64,000 nucleotides of DNA from Dyella sp. BiH032 (GCF_031954525.1 NZ_CP134867.1:3534001-3598000); one strand, 5' to 3'. Positions 1 to 9,295 are shown, counted from the stretch's first letter. Notes: generated from the letters alone by a model not told the origin. Numbers and translations are program-made.

Positions 1-226
1 CGCTTCGATCCGCACCGTTTGCCGCAGTGCAGCGTACGCAGCGCGGCTTGAATCGCTAACGTTTGGCGGCATAAACCGCTATAAAGAACACGCTGCCTCG
101 ACCCATCGCATCGCGCGGCCGGCGGCACCCCTCCCGTAGACGAATTGCCATGTTCCCCGTTCAACATGGCTCGGCCCGGCAGGATCGGGTCCTGAGGCTC
201 TCTTCGCGGATATCTGGAGGCAACGC

Positions 227-967
227 ATGACGCAGCGCACGGCATTGGTCACGGGTGGCACGGGTGGCATCGGCACCGCCATCGTTCGGTATCTGGCCCG
301 GCAGGGCCATCGCGTCGCCACCAACTATCGCGACCCGGCCAAGGCGGACGCTTGGCGTGCGGCAATGGCGCAAGAGGGCGTCGAAGTCTGTCTGGTACAG
401 GGCGACGTCTCCGACCCGGCGTCCTGCGAGACCATGGCGAGGGAGATCGAGTCGCAGCTCGGTCCGATCGAGATCCTGGTCAACAACGCCGGCATCACCC
501 GCGACACCACCTTCCACAAGATGACGTACCAGCAGTGGATGGACGTGGTGAACACCAACCTCAACGCCTGCTTCAACGTCACCCGCCCGGTGATCGACAG
601 CATGCGTTCGCGCAAATGGGGCCGGATCGTGCAGATCAGCTCGATCAACGGCCAGAAGGGCCAGTATGGCCAGGCCAACTACGCCGCCGCCAAGGCCGGC
701 ATGCACGGATTCTCCATTTCGCTGGCCCAGGAGAACGCCAAGTTCGGCATCACGGTGAACACCGTTTCCCCGGGCTATGTGGCGACGGACATGGTGATGG
801 CCGTACCGGAGGAAGTGCGCGAGAAGATTGTGGCGCAGATTCCGCTGGGCCGCCTCGGCAAGCCGGAGGAAATCGCCCACGCGGTGGCGTTCCTCACCGG
901 CGAAGAGGCGGGCTGGATCACCGGGACCAACCTGGCGATCAACGGCGGGCACTACATGGGCTGGTGA
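227..967 (+). CDS. phbB: Acetoacetyl-CoA reductase (PhbB type SDR)
   Basis: This 246-residue short-chain dehydrogenase should reduce acetoacetyl-CoA to (R)-3-hydroxybutyryl-CoA with NADPH in the cytoplasm, the second step of polyhydroxybutyrate synthesis. The N-terminal nucleotide loop TGGTGGIG, the NNAG motif (about residues 86-89), the catalytic Ser in QISSING and the YAAAK Tyr/Lys pair are all visible. The C-terminal region with AINGGHYMGW is typical of PhbB/PhaB and separates it from FabG. The length matches the family. The start is fixed by GGAGG seven bases upstream of the ATG. It is a single gene with its own terminator; no phaC or phaA lies within the window, so polymer synthesis must be completed by genes elsewhere. 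A generic 3-oxoacyl reductase role is the main alternative. Confidence 0.88.
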   Translation: MTQRTALVTGGTGGIGTAIVRYLARQGHRVATNYRDPAKADAWRAAMAQEGVEVCLVQGDVSDPASCETMAREIESQLGPIEILVNNAGITRDTTFHKMTYQQWMDVVNTNLNACFNVTRPVIDSMRSRKWGRIVQISSINGQKGQYGQANYAAAKAGMHGFSISLAQENAKFGITVNTVSPGYVATDMVMAVPEEVREKIVAQIPLGRLGKPEEIAHAVAFLTGEEAGWITGTNLAINGGHYMGW

Positions 968-990
968 GCGCCCCGCTGCGAGCCGAGGAC

Positions 991-1020
991 GGGCAGGCCC
1001 AGCGGCCTGCCCGTTTCGTT
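991..1020 (+). terminator. Rho-independent terminator of phbB
   Basis: A nine-base-pair GC stem (991-999 with 1004-1012) with a four-base loop is followed by TTTCGTTTT. It sits directly after phbB and ends at the stop codon of the convergent tcdA. Confidence 0.75.
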
Positions 1021-1021
1021 T

Positions 1022-1831
1022 TCAGCGCTCTGCCGCTTTTTCCGGCGCCTTCTCCAGCACCTTCTCCAGCGCCTTGCCTACCGCCGCGAAGGCAAACGTG
1101 CCGGTCACATGCGTGGCCGCACCCAGGCCTCCGCCGCAGGCCAGGTTGAGCGCATCGCCCCCGGGTGGGCGCGTGCCGCAGACCGTGCCGTCCGGCTGCG
1201 GGTACTGCACGTTCTGCAGCGAGTACACCGCCGACACGCCGAAATAGCGGTCCGGGTTGCGCGGAAAACCGAAGTCCTGGCGGAGCTTCTTGCGGATGAG
1301 GCTGAACATGGCGTCATGTTCGGTACGCGACAGATCGCGCACGCGGATCATGGTGGGGTCGGTACGCCCGCCAGCCGAACCCACGGTCACCATCGGCAGC
1401 TTGCGGCGGCGGCACCAAGCGATCGCCTCCAGCTTCACGCGAAAGGCATCGCAGGCGTCGAGCACCACGTCGTAGCCGCGGTCGAGTAGTTCATCGAGTG
1501 TGGAAGGCGTGAGGAAGCGCTCGATCGCGTCGATCTGGATCGCCGGGTTGATCGCCTTCGCGCGGGCGGCGACGACCTGCACCTTGGACTTGCCGTATTC
1601 GCCATCGAGCGCATGCAACTGCCGGTTGGTGTTGGATACGCACACTTCGTCGGCATCGATCAGTGTCAGCCGCCCCACGCCGCTGCGCGCCAGCGCCTCC
1701 GCGGCCCACGAACCGACGCCGCCGATGCCGATCACGCACACGTGCGCCCGGCTCAGGCGCTCGACGCTGCCGGCGCCGTAAAGGCGTTCCACGCCCTGGA
1801 AGCGCTCTGCGGGAAAAGCCATATCGCTCAT
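1022..1831 (-). CDS. tcdA: tRNA threonylcarbamoyladenosine dehydratase TcdA
   Basis: This 269-residue ThiF/E1-like enzyme should convert t6A37 to its cyclic form ct6A in ANN-decoding tRNAs, using ATP. The ATP-binding GIGGVGSW loop is near residues 36-43, followed by DADEVCVSNTNRQ, the family signature for adenylate binding, and by VLDACDAFRVKLE. The length matches E. coli TcdA (formerly CsdL/YgdL). The C-terminal Lys/Glu/Ala-rich tail KALEKVLEKAPEKAAER is probably a flexible helix. The ATG at 1829-1831 is used; an in-frame ATG three codons on is the alternative. It is monocistronic and convergent with phbB. Confidence 0.9.
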   Translation of the reverse strand: MSDMAFPAERFQGVERLYGAGSVERLSRAHVCVIGIGGVGSWAAEALARSGVGRLTLIDADEVCVSNTNRQLHALDGEYGKSKVQVVAARAKAINPAIQIDAIERFLTPSTLDELLDRGYDVVLDACDAFRVKLEAIAWCRRRKLPMVTVGSAGGRTDPTMIRVRDLSRTEHDAMFSLIRKKLRQDFGFPRNPDRYFGVSAVYSLQNVQYPQPDGTVCGTRPPGGDALNLACGGGLGAATHVTGTFAFAAVGKALEKVLEKAPEKAAER

Positions 1832-1992
1832 GCCTGCGCTCCGCAGGTTGCGGCCACAGCCTCGAAGGGACCGTACATCGGGAATCGACTCGAAGATTGG
1901 AAGCCCGTCATTTTAGCGGCGTGGCCGGGCGGGCGCCGAAAAGCCTTGTGCTAACCTCGCGAACTCTTTGTTTCCCGGATGGAAAACCAAGC

Positions 1993-2382
1993 ATGCGCGC
2001 AGCACTCCTGATCGTGCTCGGGCTGGCGATCGGCATCGTCGGCACCGTCTTCGCGATGAACGCCCTCAGCCAGCGGAACCCGTTCCCGCACGCGGTAATG
2101 GCAGTCATGGCGCATCACTCGGGCGAGCTGCGCAATGCGATCAAGGCCCAGCGCTGCGAGGCGGCGTCGACCAAGGAGCACCTGGAGCGCCTGCTTTCCA
2201 CCTCCGGCGACATCGTGCCGGCCTTCCCGGGTGTCGACCAGGCCTTCGCCGATGAAGCCGCGCAGCTGCGCACCGACCTGCAGGCGGCGGTCCAGACCGC
2301 ACCGGCCGACTGCGCCGCACTGGCGGCGGCCCTCAAGCCGGTAAGCGACGCCTGCCAGTCCTGCCACCAGAAGTATCGCTAG
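1993..2382 (+). CDS. Class II c-type cytochrome (c'/c556-like)
   Basis: A 129-residue exported heme protein. An N-terminal hydrophobic helix (MRAALLIVLGLAIGIVGTVF) acts as signal or membrane anchor. The single heme site CQSCH lies only four residues from the C-terminus (CQSCHQKYR), which is the class II cytochrome c arrangement with a four-helix bundle. The axial Met is not obvious, so high-spin c'-like heme is possible. The role is probably electron transfer or small-ligand binding in the periplasm. I start at the ATG at 1993 because it begins the signal sequence; upstream reading is not protein-like. It is isolated between tcdA and a leftward gene group. Confidence 0.75.
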   Translation: MRAALLIVLGLAIGIVGTVFAMNALSQRNPFPHAVMAVMAHHSGELRNAIKAQRCEAASTKEHLERLLSTSGDIVPAFPGVDQAFADEAAQLRTDLQAAVQTAPADCAALAAALKPVSDACQSCHQKYR

Positions 2383-2445
2383 CGCGAAACGGCGAACGGG
2401 AAGCAAAGGCTCGCGGAGCGCGTGGCTTGTTTTGTCCGCTCCGCC

Positions 2446-2748
2446 TCAGAGTTTGACCTTCCCGCGCAACACGTCCCAATACATCACCCAGTCCCCCATC
2501 AGGCTGTAGAGCGGATGGCGGAAAGTCGCGGGCCGGTTCTTCTCGAACACGAAATGCCCGACCCAGGCGAAACCGTAGCCGGCCACGGGCGCCAGCCAGA
2601 GCCACGCCCAGCGGCCGGTGAACGCGGCCAGCGCGATCACCAGCAAGACCAGCGTGCTGCCGGCAACATGCAAGCGCCGGCAGTTTCGGTCGCGGTGCTC
2701 ACCCAGGTAGAACGGATAGAACTCGCGGAAGCTGGCGAAACCGGACAT
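2446..2748 (-). CDS. Mpo1-like (DUF962/YGL010w) small membrane protein
   Basis: A protein of 100 residues with two to three hydrophobic helices. The motif FYLGEHRDRNCRRLHVAGSTL at the N-terminus and GYGFAWVGHFVFEKNRPATF in the middle are the DUF962/Mpo1-like signature. Yeast Mpo1 is an Fe(II)-dependent dioxygenase in alpha-oxidation of 2-hydroxy fatty acids, and the conserved His residues (HR, H, GH) fit metal binding. Activity of bacterial members is not established. The ATG at 2746-2748 has GAGGGA upstream and is preferred over a start six codons earlier. It is the last gene of a leftward run with pirin, flavin oxidoreductase and hydrolase. Confidence 0.78.
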   Translation of the reverse strand: MSGFASFREFYPFYLGEHRDRNCRRLHVAGSTLVLLVIALAAFTGRWAWLWLAPVAGYGFAWVGHFVFEKNRPATFRHPLYSLMGDWVMYWDVLRGKVKL

Positions 2749-2821
2749 GGTCGTTCCCTCATGCACTGCGCCAGCCTAGCGCCGCCGCCGTGCGGGCGCA
2801 TGCGCGCCCGCAGCATGGGCT

Positions 2822-3697
2822 TCAGCGCGTGGGGAGCGGAATGAACTCGTCCTCGTCCCCGGCGACCTTGCCGTAGCGCTGCTCCTGCCATTCGAGCTTG
2901 GCCTGCTCGATACGCTCTTTCCGGCTGGAAACGAAGTTCCACCACAAGTGGCGTTCGCCATCCAGCGGCGCGCCGCCGAACAGCATGACGCGGCTACGTA
3001 CCGCGGCGGTCAGCGGAGGCGCAGTGGCGCCGGTCTGGACCGCCGCATTCGCGGCGGGCACGGTCAGGCCGCCCCACTGCACCTCGCCCTCGATCACGCA
3101 GACGCCGCGCTCGATGTGGTCTTCCGGCCACGGCAGCTCGGCTCCTTTCTCCAGCGTCGCCTCCATGAAGAACATCGGCGCGAACACCTTGACCGGCGAA
3201 CGCTCGCCATAGGCCGCGCCAGCGATCAGGACCAGCTCGGCACCATCGCGCCGGATGCGCGGCAGCGCATCCGCATCGTGATGATGGAATTCGGGCGGCA
3301 CTTCCTCGTCGCTCTGCGGCAAGGCTACCCACACTTGCACGCCGTGCATGCGCTGGCCGTCGCGACGCTCGTCCGGCGGCGTGCGCTCGGAGTGCGCGAT
3401 GCCGCGCCCGGCGGTCATCCAGTTCACTTCCCCGGGCCGGATGTCGGCCAGGCTGCCCACGCTGTCGCGGTGCCGGATCGCGCCCTCAAACAGCCAGGTC
3501 ACGGTGGCCAGGCCAATGTGCGGGTGCGGGCGGACGTCCATGCCTTTGCCGGGCGCGAAAGCCACCGGGCCGATCAGATCGAAGAAAACGAAGGGGCCTA
3601 CGTGGCGGGCCAGGAGCACCGGCAGCAGCCGGCGCACCTGGAAGCCGTCGCCCAGGTCGTGCAGCCGGCCATCGATCAAAATCGGGTTCTGTTCCAC
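2822..3697 (-). CDS. Pirin family protein (bicupin)
   Basis: This 291-residue two-cupin iron protein resembles bacterial pirins, some of which are quercetin 2,3-dioxygenases. The metal-binding residues sit in RPHPHIGLATVTWLFEG (about residues 56-72) and HRDS, followed by the conserved MTAGRGIAHSER region. A second cupin covers the C-terminal half. The start is GTG at 3697, supported by GAGGA six bases upstream. It lies 12 bp downstream of the flavin oxidoreductase gene and is almost certainly cotranscribed with it. That pairing suggests a shared role in handling electrophilic or aromatic compounds, but the true substrate is unknown. Confidence 0.85.
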   Translation of the reverse strand: MEQNPILIDGRLHDLGDGFQVRRLLPVLLARHVGPFVFFDLIGPVAFAPGKGMDVRPHPHIGLATVTWLFEGAIRHRDSVGSLADIRPGEVNWMTAGRGIAHSERTPPDERRDGQRMHGVQVWVALPQSDEEVPPEFHHHDADALPRIRRDGAELVLIAGAAYGERSPVKVFAPMFFMEATLEKGAELPWPEDHIERGVCVIEGEVQWGGLTVPAANAAVQTGATAPPLTAAVRSRVMLFGGAPLDGERHLWWNFVSSRKERIEQAKLEWQEQRYGKVAGDEDEFIPLPTR

Positions 3698-3709
3698 GTT
3701 GTTTCCTCG

Positions 3710-4792
<1,083 letters not shown>

Positions 4793-4818
4793 TCAGATGC
4801 CGCCGACCTGCGCAGGCT

Positions 4819-5712
4819 TCAAGAGGCGGCGCGCCGGTTCTCCTGCCGCCGGACATCGGCGAGCACGCCAGCCACTTCCGCGGCCACCGCCGCAGGAGCC
4901 TTCATCCAGGAGAAATGATCGGCCGGCGCCTGCAGTTCGTCGGGGCCGAGCGTGACGCGCGAGGTACGGATGCGCGGCATTTTCGCCAGCAGCCAGTCCT
5001 GCGACGCTTCCGGGCCCAGCCAGTCGTCGCGCAGGCGCACGGCAGCCAACGGAAGCTCGACGCGCGCCAGCGCCGCTTCGAGGTCCCGGGGCACACCGGC
5101 GGCGGCATAACGGCCGGTGCGGCCACTGCGTGCCCAATCGGCGATCACTCCCCTCGCCTCGTTCCCGCCGAAGCCCAGGCGCCGCCCGGGCAGGTAGCCC
5201 ACCCACCGCGCCAGCCAAGGCGCGAGCAGGTAAAAGCCGCCGGTCAGCAGGGGATGCCGGAACTTCCTCCAGTACGGGGATCCGCTCGCGACCAGCACCA
5301 TGCCGTCGAGATCTTCAGGATGCAGCCCCGCATAAAGGCATGCCATCTGCCCGCCCAGGCTGTGTCCTCCAAGGAGGCCTGGCACACCGGGACAACGCTC
5401 GCGTGCCACGGCCAGCCCGGCCGGCAGGTCGTGGCCGAGCAGTTCGCGATAGCCCCAATCCTGGCGTCGCCCGGCACGGCGGTTGCTCGATCCGATCCCA
5501 CGCCACTCGTGCAAGGCCACGGCCAGGCCACGCGCGGCCAATGCCTGTGCCAGCGGCAGGTAGTGCTTGGCGGCGACACCCATGGCGGGCAGCCAGTACA
5601 GCAGCGCCGACGGCCTTTGCGCCGGCAGAACCAGCAGCAGCTCCGAAGCGCTGCCGTCGGACGCCATGACAGGAAGCACTTCGGCCGGTGCCTGGTCGGG
5701 CATGTCCTGCAT
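4819..5712 (-). CDS. Alpha/beta hydrolase, predicted
   Basis: A 297-residue cytoplasmic alpha/beta hydrolase with nucleophile elbow GGHSLGG (Ser near residue 117) and a C-terminal PADHFSW segment that supplies the likely catalytic His. The oxyanion region YWLPAMGVAAKHY precedes a long fold body. It is of the same COG4757-like group as small esterases or lipases of unknown substrate. The start at 5712 is preferred because GGAG lies six bases ahead; TTG and ATG codons a few residues earlier overlap that ribosome site. It is the first gene of the leftward run with the flavin oxidoreductase and pirin. Confidence 0.75.
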   Translation of the reverse strand: MQDMPDQAPAEVLPVMASDGSASELLLVLPAQRPSALLYWLPAMGVAAKHYLPLAQALAARGLAVALHEWRGIGSSNRRAGRRQDWGYRELLGHDLPAGLAVARERCPGVPGLLGGHSLGGQMACLYAGLHPEDLDGMVLVASGSPYWRKFRHPLLTGGFYLLAPWLARWVGYLPGRRLGFGGNEARGVIADWARSGRTGRYAAAGVPRDLEAALARVELPLAAVRLRDDWLGPEASQDWLLAKMPRIRTSRVTLGPDELQAPADHFSWMKAPAAVAAEVAGVLADVRRQENRRAAS

Positions 5713-5776
5713 GGCCATCTCCAATGCGGGAAAGGCGGCAGGCTAGCATGCGGAGAGCGAAGAACCGGCCAAGAAA

Positions 5777-5801
5777 AAGGCCGGCTTGCGCCGGCCTTTT
5801 C
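5777..5801 (-). terminator. Terminator of cold-shock gene 1
   Basis: A ten-base-pair stem (5777-5786 with 5791-5800) with a TTGC loop is followed on the minus strand by a run of T. It lies between the first cold-shock gene and the downstream hydrolase gene. Confidence 0.75.
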
Positions 5802-5825
5802 GCTACGCGTGCATGGTGTCACGCG

Positions 5826-6047
5826 TCACTGCGGTTGTACTTCCTCGGCTTGCAGTCCCTTCTGGCCCTTCGCGACCTTGAAGCTGACTTTCTGGCCTTC
5901 CTTCAGGCTTTTGAACCCCTGGCCCTGGATCGCGCGGAAATGCACGAAGACGTCGTCCCCGCCGTTATCCCTGTTGATGAAGCCGAAGCCCTTTGCATCG
6001 TTGAACCATTTCACCGTGCCGGTTTCACGGCCATTGACTTCCGACAT
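5826..6047 (-). CDS. Cold-shock protein, CspA family (copy 1)
   Basis: A 73-residue single cold-shock domain protein that binds single-stranded RNA and DNA and acts as an RNA chaperone. RNP1 KGFGFINR and RNP2 VFVHFRAI are intact, as is the GTVKWFND start of the OB fold. It differs from its two neighbours by two extra N-terminal residues (NG) and GDDVF instead of PDVF. The ATG is set by GGAGTGAG. It has its own leader and terminator, so it is an independent unit and not part of an operon with the other two copies. Confidence 0.92.
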   Translation of the reverse strand: MSEVNGRETGTVKWFNDAKGFGFINRDNGGDDVFVHFRAIQGQGFKSLKEGQKVSFKVAKGQKGLQAEEVQPQ

Positions 6048-6202
6048 GACTCACTCCAATCGAATCGATTTGAGACAAGCCAGCCTCCCCCTTACGGCCG
6101 ACGACTTACTGGCTGCAGGGAACCGGTGAAGCGATGCGAGGCATAGGGACCGGGACATCGTGGCACGCGCGTGGCCTGGCAAACACAGTGCGACCGAGGA
6201 TA
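6048..6202 (-). promoter_or_regulatory. Promoter and long 5' leader of cold-shock gene 1
   Basis: A -10-like TATCCT (6197-6202, minus strand) is followed at the predicted transcript start by an element (6173-6192) that reads CACTGTGTTTGCCAGGCC and recurs in the other two cold-shock leaders. About 143 nt separate it from the ATG. Further shared blocks are GCATCGCTTCACC (around 6127-6139) and CAGTAAGTCGTCGGC (around 6096-6112). This placement resembles the cold box and structured leader of E. coli cspA, which controls mRNA stability and translation at low temperature. Confidence 0.6.
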
Positions 6203-6251
6203 GCTGATTTTTCCGGAGCCGGTAGATGCGCCGCCCTGCGGCACGAATGAG

Positions 6252-6281
6252 CAAAAAAAGCCGGGCGTCGCCGCCCGGCTT
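6252..6281 (-). terminator. Terminator of cold-shock gene 2
   Basis: A nine-base-pair stem (AGCCGGGCG, 6259-6267, with 6272-6280) and TCGC loop is followed on the minus strand by seven T. Confidence 0.8.
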
Positions 6282-6308
6282 CCATTCGCAACGTGTTTCC
6301 CCAGGAAC

Positions 6309-6524
6309 TCAGACCGGCGTGACTTCCTCGGCCTGCAGGCCTTTCTGGCCAGTGACGACTTTGAAGGTCACTTTCTGGCCTTCCTTGAGGCTCTTGAAGC
6401 CCGAACCTTGGATCGCGCGAAAATGCACGAACACGTCCGGCCCGTTTTCACGGCTGATGAAGCCGAAACCCTTGGCGTCGTTGAACCACTTCACCGTGCC
6501 GGTTTCACGATTACCATCCGACAT
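6309..6524 (-). CDS. Cold-shock protein, CspA family (copy 2)
   Basis: A 71-residue cold-shock domain protein with intact KGFGFISR and VFVHFRAI nucleic-acid-binding motifs. It is nearly identical in its core to the copies on either side and most likely arose from them by tandem duplication. Its C-terminus ends in EEVTPV, where copy 1 ends in EEVQPQ and copy 3 in DEVQVA. The ATG is preceded by GGAGTGAG exactly as in copy 1. It has its own promoter, leader and terminator. Confidence 0.92.
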   Translation of the reverse strand: MSDGNRETGTVKWFNDAKGFGFISRENGPDVFVHFRAIQGSGFKSLKEGQKVTFKVVTGQKGLQAEEVTPV

Positions 6525-6677
6525 GACTCACTCCGATCGACTCGATACTGAGACAGGTCGGCCTCCCCCTTGCGACCGACGACTTACTGGGCATGCAGGT
6601 AATCGGTGGAGCGATGCGGGATGAACCATACATCGGGGCACACGCATGGCCTGGCAGACACAGTAAGCGCGAGCATA
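6525..6677 (-). promoter_or_regulatory. Promoter and long 5' leader of cold-shock gene 2
   Basis: A -10-like TATGCT (6672-6677, minus strand) precedes the conserved start element TTACTGTGTCTGCCAGGCC (6648-6666). The leader is about 140 nt and shares the GTAAGTCGTCGG block and GCATCGCTCCACC block with copy 1 in the same order and spacing. Confidence 0.6.
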
Positions 6678-6724
6678 ACGGATTTTCGTGCGGGCATGCG
6701 CCGGCCCGGCCGCTCCGCAGGCAT

Positions 6725-6757
6725 AAAAAAAGCCGGGCATCGCTGCCCGGCTTTTTT
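6725..6757 (-). terminator. Terminator of cold-shock gene 3
   Basis: A symmetrical stem AAAAAAGCCGGGCA with TGCCCGGCTTTTTT around a short ATCGC loop; the minus strand ends in a T run. It could also act on plus-strand transcripts. Confidence 0.85.
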
Positions 6758-6778
6758 CAGGCCTTGCGGCCCCAGGAA

Positions 6779-6988
6779 TCAGGCGACCTGAACTTCGTCG
6801 GCCTGCAGGCCCTTCTGGCCCTGCACGACCTTGAAGCTGACCTTCTGGCCTTCCTGCAGGCTCTTGAAGCCATTGCCCTGGATCGCGCGGAAATGCACGA
6901 AGACGTCCGGGCCATTGTCACGGCTGATGAAGCCGAAACCCTTGGCATCGTTGAACCATTTGACGGTACCGATCTGACGATCAGACAT
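6779..6988 (-). CDS. Cold-shock protein, CspA family (copy 3)
   Basis: A 69-residue cold-shock domain RNA chaperone with [16 protein letters not shown] and VFVHFRAI intact. I start at the ATG at 6986-6988 because GGAGTGATTC lies immediately upstream, matching the other two copies; a GTG three codons earlier lies inside this ribosome site. It is the first of the three tandem genes in transcription direction. Its leader is longer and more diverged than those of copies 1 and 2 but keeps the start-site element. Confidence 0.92.
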   Translation of the reverse strand: MSDRQIGTVKWFNDAKGFGFISRDNGPDVFVHFRAIQGNGFKSLQEGQKVSFKVVQGQKGLQADEVQVA

Positions 6989-7153
6989 GTGAATCACTCC
7001 ATAGGATTTAAATGAGGCTCAGCCCTTCCAACGGGAAAGGCCGACTTACTGAGCTGCAAGGAAACCCTAAGGGTGAGGCGATGAAGCGGATCGCTGATCA
7101 GCGGCATCGGGTCACAAGGAGGTGACCCCGGCAAACACAGTGCGCGCATCATA
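6989..7153 (-). promoter_or_regulatory. Promoter and 5' leader of cold-shock gene 3, with anti-SD-like hairpin
   Basis: A good -10 TATGAT (7148-7153, minus strand) is followed by GCGCGCACTGTGTTTGCCGG, matching the start element of the other two copies. Directly after it lies a seven-base-pair hairpin (GGGTCAC, 7122-7128 with 7109-7115). Its strand and loop read TCACCTCCTT (7116-7125), the sequence of the 16S rRNA 3' end that pairs with ribosome sites. The leader is about 153 nt long. Confidence 0.6.
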
Positions 7154-7372
7154 GCTGCTTTAAAGGTACGAAAGCGAACGTGGGGCTTACGCCGAACCTG
7201 AACGAAGCTAAGCGCGGCAGCTTCCATGCTGTCCTCTTTCACCCATTAGCGCGCCCGATTCAGCTTTTCTTTACAGCCTGCATTGTCTATTGCGACTGGC
7301 TACGCAACCGGGCGTGGCCGGCTTCCCCATGCGACGCCGGCCTATCCGGACCACCCGTCAAGGAGATCGCTC

Positions 7373-7840
7373 ATGACCAGACTTCCCTCGTGTCTCGCCC
7401 TGCTCGTGCTCGCTGGCGGACTGGCCCTGGCCGGATGCAACGACTCGAATACCCGACCGACCTCCACCACCAGCGGCACGGCGTCATCCAGCTCCGGTTC
7501 GACCACTTCCCGTTCCGCTTCCGCGACCACGCGCACGGCGGCCAAGCCGAGGCCCTCGCGCACGGAGGCCCTGCCTGACCAGACCGGCATTCCTGCCTGC
7601 GACAACTACCTGGCGACCTATATCGCCTGCCACCAGGCGGCCGGCATCTATCCGCCGGACCAGATCGAAGGCCGTTACGAAGCCATGCGGGAAGGCCTGC
7701 TGAAGGACTCCCTCGACCCCGACATCCGCCCGCAGCTGGGCAACCGCTGCACGTCGCTCGCCAATCAGTTGCATCAGGCGTTGCATGGCAAGTCCTGCGC
7801 CACCCAGCCGGCCGCGCCGGCCACCAGCGGCTCGCGCTGA
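7373..7840 (+). CDS. Hypothetical exported lipoprotein
   Basis: A 155-residue protein with signal sequence and lipobox LALAGC (Cys near residue 23), so probably a membrane-anchored periplasmic lipoprotein. A Ser/Thr-rich linker (about residues 25-65) leads to a small domain with four Cys (PACDNYLATYIACH, NRCTSLA, KSCATQ) that could form two disulfides. The domain pattern with Cys-x-x-tyrosine-rich helices resembles DUF5339-like secreted proteins, but I do not recognise it firmly. The ATG follows AAGGAG by seven bases. It is convergent with the YcaQ-like gene. Function unknown. Confidence 0.65.
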   Translation: MTRLPSCLALLVLAGGLALAGCNDSNTRPTSTTSGTASSSSGSTTSRSASATTRTAAKPRPSRTEALPDQTGIPACDNYLATYIACHQAAGIYPPDQIEGRYEAMREGLLKDSLDPDIRPQLGNRCTSLANQLHQALHGKSCATQPAAPATSGSR

Positions 7841-7860
7841 CCGGCTCGGTTCGGATCGAT

Positions 7861-9105
7861 TCAAATCACGCCGCGCCAATGCGCGCGAAGCGCTGCCGCC
7901 AAGCCCGCCGGGCGGCAGCGCCCCAGCCGGATCGCCGGCGTACCGTGCCAACGGGCAGTGGCTGCGATGGCTTCCGCCACGTCGGCCACCCAATCTTCCG
8001 TCGGGGTTTCCCCCTCTTCGAGATAGAGCGCCTTCACCTCAAATACACCGTCGGCACGATGCGCCTTGGCATCCAGGCGCCCTACCAGCCGGCCGCGACG
8101 CAGAATGGGCAACACGTAGTAGCCATAACGCCGCTTCGCTGCGGGCACGTAGCATTCGATGGTGTACTCGAAGCCGAACATCGCCTGCGCGCGGGCGCGG
8201 TCCCAGACCAGCGGATCGAAGGGGGAAAGCAGCGTGGTGTAGGTGGCCCGCAGGCCGCCGCGCGAAGCCTGCGCGAGCAGGTCCCCATGATCGGCATGCA
8301 CGTAACCGGGCACTTTCCAATCCGCCACCGCCACCTCGACCAGCTCGCCTGACGCGACCAGCGGCGCGAGCTCGCGATCGGTCACGGCAGGCTTGAGGCG
8401 GTAGTAGTCCGCAATCCACCGAGCCTGGGTGACGCCCAGGGCACGTACGCTGTCCAGGATGAAGCGCCGGCGCAAGCTTTCGTGGTCGAGCTGTCGCGGC
8501 GCGGGATCCAGCGGCGGCTGCAGCCGTTCAATCACGCGCTCCGCGAGGTCGTAGACGCGCTGGAAACGCTCGCGTCGGCTCACCATCAGCTCGCCCAGGG
8601 CGAACCAGGCCTCCAGCCAGCGCTTCTCCGGTTTCCATGACCACCAGCCGCTCGCCGCGCCGCGCTCCTCGCGCTCGAAGTCGGCGGCACGCACGGGACC
8701 TCCCGTGCGGACGCGTTCGAGCAGTCCATCCATGCCCTCGCGCTGCTCCCGATGCATGCGTTCGGCATGCCGATGTGCCCAATGCGCGCCGCGACGCGCG
8801 CTCCATGCGCGGTGCCAGGCGTAATCGGCTGCGGGAACGAAACAGGCCTCGTGCGCCCAGCACTCGGCGATCCGGCCTTCGGCCAGTGCATCGTCCAGCC
8901 ATGTCGGCTCGTAGTCGCCAAGGCGCGAATGCAAAACCAGATAAGGACTTCGCGCGACGACGTGAATGGTGTCGATCTGCAACAGGCGCATGCGCGAAAT
9001 CGCATTCACCACATCGCTACGCCGCGCGCGCCGGCGCGGTGGGCGCAACAGCCCCTGCGCGGCGAGCTGCAATCGCTGCGCCTGCACAAGCGTCAGGCGC
9101 TGCAT
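7861..9105 (-). CDS. YcaQ-family winged-helix protein (crosslink-repair glycosylase type)
   Basis: A 414-residue HTH_42/YcaQ-family protein. E. coli YcaQ (Nei-independent) unhooks DNA interstrand crosslinks, and its Gln-x-Asp catalytic motif is visible here as QIDTIHV in the expected N-terminal place. Downstream are DYEPTWLDDALAEGR, CWAHEACFVP and the C-terminal LSPFDPLVWDR and KRRYGYYVLPIL blocks that define the family. A role in repair of bulky or crosslinked bases is likely but substrate range differs across the family. The ATG at 9103-9105 has AGGA upstream; reading upstream gives a Ser-rich, non-conserved stretch. Monocistronic. Confidence 0.82.
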   Translation of the reverse strand: MQRLTLVQAQRLQLAAQGLLRPPRRRARRSDVVNAISRMRLLQIDTIHVVARSPYLVLHSRLGDYEPTWLDDALAEGRIAECWAHEACFVPAADYAWHRAWSARRGAHWAHRHAERMHREQREGMDGLLERVRTGGPVRAADFEREERGAASGWWSWKPEKRWLEAWFALGELMVSRRERFQRVYDLAERVIERLQPPLDPAPRQLDHESLRRRFILDSVRALGVTQARWIADYYRLKPAVTDRELAPLVASGELVEVAVADWKVPGYVHADHGDLLAQASRGGLRATYTTLLSPFDPLVWDRARAQAMFGFEYTIECYVPAAKRRYGYYVLPILRRGRLVGRLDAKAHRADGVFEVKALYLEEGETPTEDWVADVAEAIAATARWHGTPAIRLGRCRPAGLAAALRAHWRGVI

Positions 9106-9295
9106 GGTTGTTTCCTGCGAGGAAAACGACGACGAACTCTTCACGTCCATGACATCAAGTGGTTGTGCAGGCATTTACCCAGCCTTTGTTAGCGTTGCCG
9201 TCAGCGCGGGAGGTGCGGAGGCCCGGCACGACGCGGTCGCTTTCGGCTCCCACGCCTTCCCGTTCTCGAGCCAGTCATTCTGGCATGGAGCATCG

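Noticed and set aside
1..226. Possible gene or regulator ahead of phbB.
   Set aside because: No convincing frame, ribosome site or hairpin exists; I see only the phbB ribosome site at its right end.
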